Shown piece after piece: positions 21,771 to 32,887 of a stretch of DNA of 64,000 nt. The notes beneath the pieces are model-generated. The model was not told the origin of the DNA. It worked only from the letters and a program-made list of their open reading frames with translations, and searched no databases. The stretch's first letter is position 1. Each line of letters opens with the position of its first letter. Both the position numbers and the translations under genes were made by a program. The stretch lies in contig CM114273.1 in assembly GCA_050084515.1 (NCBI GenBank), positions 1,798,001 through 1,862,000 on the forward strand, given 5' to 3'. Origin of the DNA: Blasia pusilla. Lineage: Eukaryota; Marchantiophyta; Marchantiopsida; Blasiales.

Positions 21771-23800
21771 TTTGACTGAGCACGGTTAACACATCTGTTT
21801 TGTTAAAGGGAAAGTGCATTTTCGACGTGCAGACACCTCTTTCATTCGGATAAAAAATATGTTTTTCATGTAAAGGGCACCAAGAAAATTTTTAAAGGAT
21901 ACCTCGATTGGATGTGCCCTTCACGCATTATAGGTTAGCAAAAGTTCTTAACACTTTTTTATGTAACATTTACTAGTGTTGAAGGAAGGGGTTTTCAATT
22001 CCCGTCTTCTTTTAATAATATAGATTTAGAAGTCTTTTTTAATCTAAATTTTAATATTATTTCATTATAAAATAATTTTCTTCTTCACGTAATATTCAAA
22101 AAATAACTTCCTTAAATAATATTACTCTTCTGCAAGAATTTAAATAATACCTACTTTTCCCCTTCCAATAAGAAAATTAGTAGTTTATTTCATTAATGAA
22201 ATTATTTCCTTTTTTCATCTTAATTCATTTTCTTTTCCCAAAATATTAAATGCAAATTATCATGATTCCTTTCTGTATAATGTTATTTTTAATTTTAAAA
22301 TCAAAATAGAACTTATATTATCTTAAATCTTAAAATAACATTTCACTCTTTTAGGTCATTCCTCTCTTCAAATGATAATCCACTCCACTAGATAATTCCA
22401 CTCTTCTATAAAATATAAACAATACCTATTCCTTCTTTCTTCAAAAATATTTCTTTTCCCATCAAATATGAATTAAGGGAAAATTTTATAGATTTTTGGC
22501 TATTTTTCTCATTATCCATTTTTTTCTTACCGTAAACACAAGATCACCCATGTTAATATAAATTAATTCTTATTATTATTAATTAATACTAATATTTTCC
22601 TCTTCCACTCAAATTCATTTTCTCTATCCCATCTAGTATGAATCGAGAGACATAATTCAAGCATGTTGTTATTTTGTCTTATTGTCCCACTATTTTGTCT
22701 CATTGTCCATATAAGGTTGCTCATTATAATAGAGATTCAAGCGTCTCAAATTTTGGAGAAGAGATGGAGAAACCCTCCTCCAATGTTGGATTAAAAAATA
22801 ATTAAGCTAATTAATTTAAGACGGCCAATTAAATTAAGGATTCTTACCCCTCACTCGTGCTATGCATGAGCATCATACTAGTTTCTTTTATGGATTTGTG
22901 GCAGGTTGAGTGCACTCACTTTTTTGCATCCGGACGAAGACACATATTCTCTGCGTATGCAGCTCATACCCAGCAAAAAACGTAAATAACATAACATCTC
23001 CAAGGATCATGTAGAGAGACATTATTCTTGTTTTATGGTAAATGGCTCTAGAGATGTCGCAAAATTTACATCACGTCAATTGTAAAGTTAGTAATGACAT
23101 AGTCGAATATATTGTGTATTATCCTCAACTACTTCTAAATCATAATCCTTTAGCGTGGTCAACAAGGAAAGACCTCTCATAATAAGTCAATCCCTCTAAG
23201 TCCACCCTACTTGAGCCTAATAGGCTCAAATGGAACTACTACACCTATGGCACTAATTAACATACCACCCATAACAAAAGGGAAGGGGTCTCCTATACAC
23301 ACAACTTACCTCTAAGGTAGAAGATCACAATGACCTAAGATGGAGCATAACAAATGACCTTTCTAAGCCTTGGAGCAATGAATTGGTCAAAAGGATTTCA
23401 TTAACATATTAAGAGGATAAATTTTGAATTCAAACCGGTTTTCTTAACAAATTACAATACGAGAGATATCATTCATTTTCTCATGGAACTACCCATAGGT
23501 GCAAATTCCAAAATATGGTAATGTAAAAAAAACTCAAATCTTATGCATGTGCGATGTAAACTATTTTCAATTCAAGACTTGAATTCTTCGACATATTCAT
23601 TGGATATCCAATTTCTATTTATAATATTGAAGTTCTCCAAAACCCCCAATTCCACAAAAATACAAGTCCATAACAAAGGGTCCTAAGTAGATATTCACTT
23701 CCTCTAAGAAATGATGAGAGAATTTGAGGGTGTATTATTGGTAATGCATAATATCTATTCTTTTCATGGTTCATGTTTCCATATTATGAAAAATCAAATA
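21771..23800. other. AT-rich, gene-free stretch
   Basis: No coding region is seen. From about 21950 to 22640 the sequence is extremely AT-rich. A Helitron-like 3' terminus lies at 22854-22881 (separate entry). From about 23000 to 23800 the sequence is plant intergenic DNA without identifiable domains. Confidence 0.5.
22720..22881 (+). mobile_element. Helitron-like 3' terminus
   Basis: Stem CTCGTGC (22854-22860) and GCATGAG (22864-22870) is followed by an 11-nt stretch ending CTAG (22878-22881) and then T. A hairpin about 10-12 nt before a CTRR end and inserted next to T is the known Helitron 3' signature. The 5' end is not clearly defined; an ATTATAATAGAGATT start near 22722 is a guess from the related 60.4-kb copy. 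No helicase is present, so any element would be non-autonomous. Confidence 0.4.
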
Positions 23801-24099
23801 AATAATGTGATGCGCATACACATCGCTACACAATCCACATGGGTGGTCACATCCACATTACACAACACTAATCTTCCCAACACACAGGTAGATCCATACA
23901 TATATATAAAAATAAACCCATGCATATATATTGAGACAGCATAACAAAATAAAAATAAAAATGGCTCATATGGCCAACTCCACTCTCAAATGTATATTGG
24001 CATATCAAGCCACATCCATCCTTCGCTATGAGAGAATCCGGACCCTAGCACTCTAGTTCCTACACGCAAACAAAAGAGGTGTTCTTAAGGCCCAACATG

Positions 24100-24836
24100 A
24101 GAAAGATGGCTTGAGAAAGTAATCTCTCCATGGTGGCTACATCCCTTGTAGATCCACAAAATATTCATCTTAACTTGTAAGTACTACCACCAAGCTCGGA
24201 TCCATTGTCTCGTCCATATTTAAAAGATGTCATGGTGCATAATTGCGGACATAATCCTTCCAAACCATACCATCTTGTCCCTCCAACATGAGGCTCTCAT
24301 CGATAATACCTCGCGCACAAGTAAAATCATGCGCCCTACAATGATATCTAGCATTTTGGATGCCACCTGTTATAAATACACATAATCTCTAAGATGAAAT
24401 CTCATAATCCTTGGACAATAACCTCCTCCACGAATGATTGCATACCTCGATGTATCCCTATGTTGAATAATAGCTAAGTTCTCAAATGCCATGGACACAA
24501 CTCTACGAAAAATCTCCACCCTCTACGAACATGCTTGCATCCACATATCTGGATCATCAAGATCCAACTCTTCTACAATCTCATGTCGGATAAGTATGGG
24601 TAAATTCATATCTCTCCCATAGAGCAAACTTTCTAATGAAAATGTTCCCAAGGATTTCTACCAAAAAAAGTGCTACTCTATAATCAACCATGGAAACTAT
24701 AGGTCCCACTCCCTTACTACAAGCCATACTTGCGTAACCCTCTCTTCACTATTTGTGTTACTCTCTTCGCCAACCGATCCGCCTCAAGATGATCTCTCGA
24801 TGTATAGTAATAATCTATTAGTGCCTAGTCACATAA
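24100..24836 (-). pseudogene. Gypsy integrase C-terminal part
   Basis: The minus strand reads SRDHLEADRLAKRVTQ, VKRGLRKYGL, SLLYGRDMNLPILIRHEIVE and then RGGGYCPRIMRFHLRDYVYL. These correspond to the region after the integrase catalytic core and the C-terminal tail of plant Gypsy polyproteins. Several stops interrupt it. It continues the block at 25867-26100 across the solo LTR. Confidence 0.75.
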
Positions 24837-25866
24837 TGTCGAGACCCTCGAAACCAAACGACACCAAATAGGTACCAAGCGAAACATCAGAACTCAAGGG
24901 AACTCACGCTGCGAGGTTTGCGCTTTGGAGAGGCGTTTGGAAAAGTCTCTTGGAAAAGTCTAAGAGACGAAACGCGGAATAGAGTTGTGCGTTTCATGCG
25001 TTAGTGGTCGCGACCAGGAAACCTAGACCAAACGCGAGCCAAGACTTGAGATGAGTTGAGTCTTGGGAGGTTGGTTGCCAAAGAGGTGAGAACCAGTTTG
25101 AAACATGACTAGCGTTTGGGAGAATCTGACTGTGTTTAGGACCATAACGTTGAGCTCCAAGATGATTTTGGGACAAGTAATGGCGCGTTGGAAAGCTGAT
25201 CTTAAGACGCTTTCGACGCACCAAAGATCTGAGCAAACGCATAAGTACAAGCTGAGATATTGGCCAAAAACAATTGAGAGAGCAATCGGGTTGAGGGCCA
25301 ATTGGAGAGCCCCGGTTGTCTTTCCCTAAATATAGGGGGCCCCCGGAGATCCCCAGAAGTACTAGTAAGGGAGGAGTCTCTTCGAGATGTCTCAGGAAAT
25401 GAATCCCCACTTTGGGCGCCAAACAGCGTTTCAAAGGCACGGGATGGAACGGGAGTTTGGCGTGGGAACTCGAAACCCAAACCTGATCCAAGGGTTAGAC
25501 TTTGTACGCCACACTTGGATTCCAACCCGAGATTCACTTCGTGCGAGTCTTGATGAGGAACTCATTGGATGTTCATCGGACAGTTGGAACCGCTAGGCGC
25601 GAAACGCCGTTTCAGGTTCCTGAACCGACCAGAAAGTCTGTCCCAAGTCTTTCGAGATTTGCCCGTGTTGTAAACCGCGAAACTAGGAAGGTTGAGCTTG
25701 ATGAGAGTCCGAAACGAGAACTTGGAAACTAATCCCGCTGATTGATCCAAGACCCGACTAACCAAAGTGCGTGTTTGGATGCAGATCAGCGTTGAGAGCG
25801 TGACCTACTGAACGCACGCTTCCGCAACAAACAAGATTAACGTTCAAGGAGAGTAGGCGCACGACA
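24837..25866. mobile_element. Solo LTR, 1,030 bp, with target duplication CATAA
   Basis: The element begins TGTCG and ends CGACA (perfect terminal inverted repeat with TG...CA ends). It is flanked on both sides by CATAA (24832-24836 and 25867-25871), a 5-bp target-site duplication. It interrupts the Gypsy integrase exactly between ...EQFQALC and its continuation. The sequence is GC-richer than its surroundings and has a TATA-like TAAATATAG at about 25328-25336. Open frames on both strands inside it (up to 165 codons) lack any domain and are LTR sequence. Confidence 0.85.
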
Positions 25867-27029
25867 CATAAGGCCTGAAATTGTTCCCTTAATTCGGTAC
25901 CTTGGTCATTCAACACCTCTGCCGGTGCACCAAAATGGCTAAGCACACAATATAGAAATGCATAAGTTATTCTCTCACTCGGTTTATCTGATAGTAGTAC
26001 CACCAACTCTATCTATTTATAGAAATGCTCCACCATGACCAACATGTATCTTTGATGACGCATCATCAATGATACAGGTCTTGCAAAGTCTAGACTCTAT
26101 CAATAACCCAATCTCATAATCGGTATAGGATGCAAATGTGGAAGCATGCTCGCACTAGGTCACACATCATACACCCGACTAAAAACTATTGAGGAGATTG
26201 GTGAACCTCAATATGTAGGTTGCGCTACAAATACTGAACCTAGAATAAGCTAGTTGTAAGTATGTTTTACTCCAAAATGCCCCAACTCCTCAAGGGCATG
26301 TTGCAATATATGTGCTCGTTGGGAAGGATGAGGCACCACCCATATCCTACTATGCCCCACACTCATAAAATGTGTGTCTCCTCCCACCCAAACCTCCTAG
26401 CTCTCTATAGGATCCGATCCCACTCCCTTGCATTAATTGTGCTCCATATGATGCCAATACGTATGAACTCCACAACCCTTACGTCATCATGGATATCACA
26501 ACTAGCCATTGCCTCCTCATTGACCTCCAGATCTGGAGACTCATCATCCGACCCCACCACAAGAGTCATCATTTGTTGTTGACTTGACATAGTCAACCAA
26601 CAACGAAAGGCACATATGTGCCAACTAGGCACCATCTCCTTATTACTCTCTCGGTGCCATCAAGCTCCTGTGTCATCTCCCTAACTTAGGCATAGGTTGC
26701 AAATCAACCCAAATGCATCTTCGTTCAACCGATCTTGACTATGAACCACCTTAAACTTCTACTCTTGTGGCAATTGAGCCTACCTAGCAAGCTCCCCCAT
26801 AAGCTTGTTGGACTCTATCAACCACCTCAATAGCTGATGATCAGAAATAAGTGTGAAAGAGTTTTCGAATAGAAAGCATTTGAATTATGCCAAAGCCCAC
26901 ATTGCAACGAAGCATTCTCCCTTGTAGGAGTTTTACTTTGCCTCAACAATGTTTTTTGATCGGTTCGCATACGCCACAACAAACTCCCTATCCTCATCAT
27001 CTCTTTGAATGAGCATCGCTCCTAAACCC
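25867..27029 (-). pseudogene. Gypsy RNase H (C-terminal part) and integrase core
   Basis: From 27029 leftwards on the minus strand: RNase H (AMLIQRDDEDREFVVAYANR, then LISDHQLLRWLIE), a linker (VVGSDDESPDLEV), the integrase zinc-binding region (HPSQRAHILQHALEELGHFG), and the catalytic core (VLSHFGAPAEVLNDQGTELR). Stops are scattered. The left end adjoins the solo LTR target duplication and the right end adjoins the Copia insertion. Confidence 0.85.
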
Positions 27030-27340
27030 TGTGGAAAACTGTTAAACAAGCATAACTGGTGGAAAAGACTCTCACACACACATACCACCATGGAGAACAA
27101 AATTTGCAATGAGAGAATAAGTGGAGGTTGGTCCTCTTCTTAATTATATAGGGTATGTACAAGCAACCCTAACCCTACCCTTAACCATAGTCTCGAGTTA
27201 GACTAATTGTAATTATCTAACCCTAGTTAAGATAATTGTGCTTAACTGACTAACCAAGATTAAGCTTCCCTACTTTGTGTGAGTACCAAATATAGCAGTT
27301 CAGGTGTCTCATGAGTTTGAATGTAACTCAATCTTCAATA
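27030..27340 (-). repeat. Copia 3' LTR
   Basis: This pairs with 32572-32882. In element orientation it starts TATTGAAGATTGAG and ends TTTTCCACA. The polypurine tract GAGGGGGAG lies directly upstream (plus-strand 27341-27349). Confidence 0.92.
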
Positions 27341-28065
27341 CTCCCCCTCAAGCTCATATCGATATCTCGAACGTCTAAATCCTTTCTAAACATCTCAAAC
27401 TTATCTCTAGACAATGCCTTTGTAAAGATGTCATAAATTTGTTGATCTGTATCTATATACACAAGATCAATTTCTCCTGCAAGCACTTTCTCTCTGATAA
27501 AATGATAGTGCTCCTCAACATGTTTTGTATGAGCATGAAACACAGGGTTATTAGCAAGCTTGATGCTACTAATATTGTCTGCATATATTACACTAGGTCC
27601 TAAGTTACTAACACTAATCTCAACAAGTAATCGATAAAGCCACACCGCCTCACATGCTGCATTGGTTGCTCCTCTGTACTCGGCCTCTCTTGAAGATAAA
27701 ACAACTGTAGGTTGCTTCTTTGAAGCCCAACTTATATCTGCGCTTCCCAAAGTAAATGAATAACCAGATGTGGAATGTCGATCAAACACGCTTCCTCTCC
27801 AATCAACATTTGTGAATCCCTGTAATTGAAAACTCAAAGAAGGTTCAAATTGAAGCCCGAATTGAATAGTGAATTTCACATACCGCATAATCCTCCTCAC
27901 AGCATCAAGGTGAGATTTTCGAGGTGCTTGCATAAACTGACTTACTAGGCCAACAACATAGCTCAAATATGGTCTGGTTATAGTTAGATAGATCAAACTT
28001 CCAACCATGCGCATGTACATATTAGAATCTGCAAGCAACTCTCCTTCGTCCACTCTTAGCTTCAC
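27328..28065 (-). pseudogene. Copia RNase H region
   Basis: A 245-codon open frame carries SLIYLTITRPYLSYVVG, HLDAVRRIMRYVK, GFTNVDWRGS, STSGYSFTLGSADISWASKK, SSREAEYRGATNAACEAVWL, VIYADNISSIKLANNPVFH and HTKHVEEHYHFIREKV, the standard Copia RT-thumb/RNase H sequence. The usual first catalytic Asp in T-D-x-D-W is Asn here. The frame runs 13 bases into the 3' LTR. Confidence 0.9.
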
Positions 28066-28229
28066 GCTCTAGTCCAATGATATAGAGATTGGCTTACAAG
28101 CCGTCATACCATATTTTGAAAGAAAATGAAGATCATATTGTTGTTGTAGTAACCACATGCTCTCTCCAACCTTGGTAAACTCAATACCAAGAAAGTACTT
28201 GAGTTCTCCCAAGTTCTTCATATCAAATT

Positions 28230-28840
28230 ATGCTTGTAACTTAAGCTTGACTTGTTGTATCATTTCTTCAGTACTCCCAGTAATCAAGAGACCGTCAACA
28301 TACAACACAATGAGAATTGTATGTTCTTGTCCTCTCAAGACATATAACGAGGAGTCAAAATCACATACCTTAAAACCCAACTCTTGTAGGACGTATGTAA
28401 TCTTGCCATACCAAGCTCTTGGAGCTTCTTTGAGCCCGTAGAGAGCTTTTTTCAACTTGCATAAATGAAATGGAAACTTGGGATGCTCGTATCGAGTTGG
28501 TTGAGTCAAATATACCTCCTCGTATAGATCTCAATTCAAGAAGGCATTCTAGACGTCCATGTGATGTAATATCCACTTCTTACTTACTATAACTGCAACG
28601 ACTGTTCTCGTAGTCGCCATCTTTGCAACAGGGCTAAATGTTTCCTCATAATCGATACCATATTGTTGTGCATAGCCCTTAGCCACCAATATCGCTTTTT
28701 ATGTAGTAATTGTACCATCTTGATCACGCTTGATTTTGTAAATCTATTTGCAACCAATAGTTTCCTTATCGGAAGGTATATCAACCAACTCTCATGTTTA
28801 TTGATGTCTTAATGCAGCAAGCTCTTCCTCCATAGCTTCA
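28230..28840 (-). pseudogene. Copia reverse transcriptase core, broken
   Basis: Minus-strand pieces include KLKKALYGLKEAPRAWYGKI and VLYVDGLLITGS, followed by KVCDFDSSLYVL-type sequence in order. The catalytic Y-V-D-D box reads Y-V-D-G, which would abolish activity. Frameshifts lie around 28500 and 28760. Confidence 0.85.
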
Positions 28841-29220
28841 ATCTATTTGGCCTTACTCGTAGCTTCTTCAAAATAACTCGGCTCCTGCTCTTGAAGGCTA
28901 GTCATCATATATGCATGATGTGTCGTAAGGAAACCTTCATTTATGAATCTATGATCTGGATGTGTAACTCTACTTGATCTACAAAGTTGTTGTTCAGAGG
29001 TAGATGCCTCTGACACATGACTCGAGCTCTGACTAGTGTTAACACACTGAATATGTACTCTTCCCGTCCATGGACTCACAAATTTAACTAATGAATCTAA
29101 GACCTCTCCTAATCTTGCACTAGTACTTGGGGAAGTTGAAGACAATGTCTGTTGGTTTATAGTCATATTCTTCCCCTCAACAGACATGTTTAGAGGTGGA
29201 ATAGGCTTAGATGGAGTATA

Positions 29221-30829
29221 CTATGACTTGAGCTCATCAAAGACAACATCTTGACTAATAATAAGTTGTATAGAGGATGGAATGTAGCACTTATACCCCT
29301 TAGTTCCATCAACATAGCCAATAAAGATACATCTTTTAGACTTGGGGTCTAATTTCTGACGTCTCTTAGAAGGAACATGAGCATAACAAATACAACCAAA
29401 TACTTTCAAGAAGGAAAAATCAAGTTTACTTCCTGTGAAGACTTCAAATGGAGTTTTATCATGAACTCGTATTGTTGGAGTTTGGTTGATTAAGAAGACT
29501 ACACATGCTAGAGCCTCTACCCAATACACCTTAGGCATGTTCTTCTCATTCAACATAGCTCGTGCCGCTTCAGCAATATGTCGATTCTTCCTCTTAGCCA
29601 CTCCATTTTGTTGTGGAGTGTAACGGTAAGTCACTTGATATTGGATGCCATTCTAATGTAAATAGTCATCAAACTCTGTTGAAAGATACTCTCCTCCATC
29701 ACAAAGCAATTTCAGAATGTGTTGTCCAGTCTGTTTTCTCTAGAACTTAGAATGTTTGGAACACTGAGAATACCTCTTATTTGGCTTTCAGAAAGTATAC
29801 CCATATTTTAGAATATCAGAGTTTCTCTACAACCTAGCTATTACAAGCACACTTAGTGCAATAGCAACCACACAGGTTAGACTGTAGAGGAAAGAGCTAG
29901 ACAACCTACATCACCAGATTACCTTGCATTCTCAAGCACACTTAGTGCAATAGCAACCACTCAGGTTAGCAGTAGAAGACATCTCAATAGCAACCACTCA
30001 TGTTAGTACTAATATACACCTTGTATAATAAGACTCACTGAACTCCTCAAGTCAGCAGACCTCTCAGTCTGTAAGCAACAACACACTAAACTACTAAGGT
30101 CAGAAGCACAATCCACTCAGGTAAGCAAAGCACACTCAGTGCTTCTCAATCAGCTCCTCAGCTCAGAGAGTTGTGTTCAGAAAGGTGTAGGAGAAATGTA
30201 AATTCGGAGGGCACTCTCAAAGGGTTATATATAGCCAAGAGAATGAGTTTCTAGGTTTTAGGGTTAGGGCATGCCGTCCATAGTAATTCTCATAATCACT
30301 AAGGTAACTCTATGGTAACAAGAAATTACTATTTAATATGGTAAAATACTATATTACTATAGTAATTCCATTAGTTACTTTTCACTATAACAAACTCCAA
30401 GTTACTATGTTTTACAACACCATATATACCTAGAGAAGTCATCAATAAATGAAACAAAATACTGGCAACCACTAAGGCTATGTTGTGATGTTGTCCACAC
30501 ATCACTATGGATCAACTCCAATATCTTTGATGCTCTTCTACCTTGTTTTGGAAAAGGAAATCTAGCTTGTTTTCAAATTGGCAAGCAGGACATACCCCTA
30601 AAGTAGCAAGACTCGCTAATTTAGGGAGTCCTATTACTATATTAGATGATGAAAAACTTTGTAATCTTTGAAGATTCATATGTCCAATTCTTTTATGCCA
30701 CATATTTAGATCTGTGACTTGTTGGCCGGTTTGACCATACATTGGTGTTTGAATCTCTAGGATAGAAACATCTAATTTGAACATTCTACCAGATCTAGTT
30801 CCTTTGGCTATCGTAGTATGGTCATCCAT
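29221..30829 (-). pseudogene. Copia GAG-pre-integrase and integrase, split by an insertion
   Basis: 30829-30512 carries the HHCC motif (MWHKRIGHMNLQRL ... CPACQFENK). The integrase core continues to FIDDFSRYIW at about 30425. After the 614-bp insertion it resumes with WVYFLKAK at about 29800 and runs to TYRYTPQQNGVAKRKNRHIAEA, KVFGCICYAHVPSKRRQKLD and CIFIGYVDGTKGYKCY. Excising the insert and one 5-bp duplicate restores the expected order without loss. Confidence 0.88.
29806..30419 (-). mobile_element. Solo-LTR-like insertion, 614 bp, inside Copia integrase
   Basis: It is flanked by CCATA at 29801-29805 and 30420-30424, a 5-bp target duplication. In minus orientation it starts TGTTGTAAAAC and carries a TATA box (GGCTATATATAACCC, about 30220-30235). 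Direct repeats of CACACTTAGTGCAATAGCAA lie at about 29854 and 29938. The other end reads ...ATTCTAAAA rather than the expected CA, so it is either a mutated solo LTR or another element type. It has no coding capacity. Confidence 0.7.
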
Positions 30830-30959
30830 TGTTGCAATGAAACAACCATCAATTAAACTTCACTTGATAACCATGTTCTACTATCTATCCTACAGAGATC
30901 AGATTTCTTGCAATGGTAGGAACATAGAGAACATTTCCAAGAGCACAAAGATCATATGA

Positions 30960-31135
30960 TGTTATTGGAACTTTACCGGTATGCGTGATATGATGTTGAG
31001 TGTCATCTCCTGTGAGCACAATTGTAGGATCTTTCATCAGTTCCAAACTACTGAATCATTTAGCTTGTGAGGTCATGTGATTTGATGCACCAGAGTCAAT
31101 GTACCAATCTATTGTCGAGTCTTTCTTGACCATTG
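30960..31135 (-). pseudogene. Copia aspartic protease remnant
   Basis: The minus strand reads STIDWYIDSGASNHMTSQAK (D-S-G-A active site at about 31085-31096), then a stop, then LKDPTIVLTGDDTQHHITHTG-like sequence in frame. It lies in the expected place between the gag zinc knuckle and the GAG-pre-integrase domain. Confidence 0.8.
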
Positions 31136-31239
31136 CTCCCATATGATGAGTCATGATCAAGAGATGTTCCGTTTGTGAATGTTGTTGTTCTTGGTACTGC
31201 TCTTGGTGTTGTTGCTCCACACAATTTTATTGCTGTAAG

Positions 31240-32114
31240 GCTCATGTTCTCATATTTGCCTTCTTCTTGAAGAAAAACTTTGCATAGTGACCCTTTATCC
31301 CATAGTAATTGCAAGATCCAAGGATCCTCTGCTGCTGACCTCGATCCCAACGGTTTCCACCATCACCACCTTATGATTGTGTTTGATACTGGTTCGTAGT
31401 TGATTGAGTGACGTTATATTGAGCGCCTCTTCCTCCATATGCTTGATATCCACCACGACCATGGAAGTTTTTGCCACGACCCTGCCTCTATTTGATCCAT
31501 AAACTGCAAATAGCGCACTCTCTTGCAGACTAGACAAGCTACCGCTGCCTACTAGGCGCATCTCTTCAATGATCAACAGAGGAAGTAACTCTTGAAAGGT
31601 TGGATATTTTTCTCTCACAGAGATAGAGATCTCAAAGGACTTGTAATCCTTTGGAAGCCCTTGAAGAGTGAATAAAATCAGATCATCATCTTCTACTGTC
31701 ACTCCAATGCTATTCAATTGATCAACAATACTCAAAATATAATCATTGATGCTCTACGATCATTTCCTCACTTCGTTCAATTTTTCTTTCAATTGAAGCT
31801 CTCCGGCCTTTGTAGATGTCTAGAACAACCCAGGTCTCCTTCGGAGTATCAACATCTTGGATGTGATCTATCATTCACAAACTGATCATTATTGAAATGT
31901 AGTGGATTACTTGTCTTGCGAGTTTGTTCCAAGCGCGAACATTCAAGTCTGCTGAGTCACCTTCTAGCTTGGCCTTATCACTTATGACAAGCTCCAATAG
32001 TTCTTGATCCATGAGAAATTGTTTCATGCGAAATTTATAGACATTATAATTTTGCTTGTCTAGCTTCTCGCCTGTGATTCCTGCTGAGGAATACTCCATG
32101 ATAAAAAAATTCAC
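31240..32114 (-). pseudogene. Copia gag, broken
   Basis: It starts with MNFFIMEYSSAGITGEKLDK and YNVYKFRMKQFLMDQELLEL (UBN2-type gag), breaks near 31875, and resumes 31735-31295 with LNSIGVTVEDDDLILFTLQG. The CCHC knuckle near 31270-31310 reads CNYYGIKGHYAKF, so two of its three cysteines are lost. The first segment ends at 31875 and the frame is shifted afterwards. Confidence 0.85.
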
Positions 32115-32559
32115 TCACAAAACGTAATTTTAGGCTTTCTATTGCTCCAATTAAAGCATAGACCACACCTACATGGAAATCGATCTGAAATTTGCCAAAA
32201 TTGATCAATTGTATGAAAGAACTAGTCGAAATTGGCCTGTAGAGAGCAAACTCCACAACTTTTCTTCACTAATTGTACTTTCCTACACTGAAATTGCTGC
32301 TGCATGAACTCAGAGTGTAAGAATTGTGCGATTTTGGGTACGTTGGAAAGCTCTCGACGAGCTCTACAAGACCCAAACGGCTGTATTGACCGGGAAATCC
32401 CTAAAAATGCCTCCAAAGGTTATCACCGTCAAAGCTCCACCTGAAATCTATACCCACTAAGCTCTTAATAAGATTTTCTTCTCCCAAACTGAAATTGTGC
32501 CTTCTCTTGCCTCTCTTCTCTCTTCAAACACCAAGAATTTCAAGTGATGTTCTCCTTCC

Positions 32560-32571
32560 GCTCTAATACTA
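32560..32571 (-). other. Copia primer-binding site (degenerate initiator-tRNA-Met type)
   Basis: In element orientation TAGTATTAGAGC directly follows the 5' LTR. It differs from the usual TGGTATCAGAGC at two positions, both transition changes. Confidence 0.75.
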
Positions 32572-32882
32572 TGTGGAAAAATGCTAAACAAGCATAATTG
32601 ATGGAAAACGACTCTTACACAAACACATCACCATGGAGAACAAAATTTGCAATGAGAGAATAAGTGGAGGCTGGTCCTCTTCTCAATTATATAGGTATTT
32701 ACAAGCAACCCTAACCCAACCCTTAACCATAGTCTCGAGTTAGACTAATTATGATTAACTAACCCTTGTTAAGATAATCATGCTTAATTGACTAACCAAG
32801 ATTAAACTTCCCTACTTCGTGTGAGTATCAAATGTAGTAGTTCATGTGTCTCATGAGTTTGACTATAACTCAATCTTCAATA
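32572..32882 (-). repeat. Copia 5' LTR
   Basis: 311 bp, matching 27030-27340 with about 29 differences by hand count. It is followed on the right by the target duplication AACCC (32883-32887). Confidence 0.92.
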
Positions 32883-32887
32883 AACCC

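Larger units (their letters stand above)
27030..32882 (-). mobile_element. Copia-type LTR retrotransposon, 5,853 bp including insertion
   Basis: Two 311-bp LTRs (27030-27340 and 32572-32882) flank a minus-strand gag-protease-integrase-RT-RNase H order, the Copia arrangement. The target duplication AACCC is at 27025-27029 and 32883-32887. It inserted into the RNase H segment of the Gypsy element. The LTRs differ at about 29 positions by hand count (~9%), so the insertion is old. A 614-bp element sits inside its integrase gene. Confidence 0.92.

Noticed and set aside
24994-25765. Overlapping frames up to 165 codons on both strands at 25.0-25.8 kb
   Set aside because: They lie entirely inside a solo LTR with clear termini and target duplication.
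30777-30959. Small plus-strand frame in the Copia region
   Set aside because: Antisense shadow of the Copia protease/GAG-pre-integrase region.
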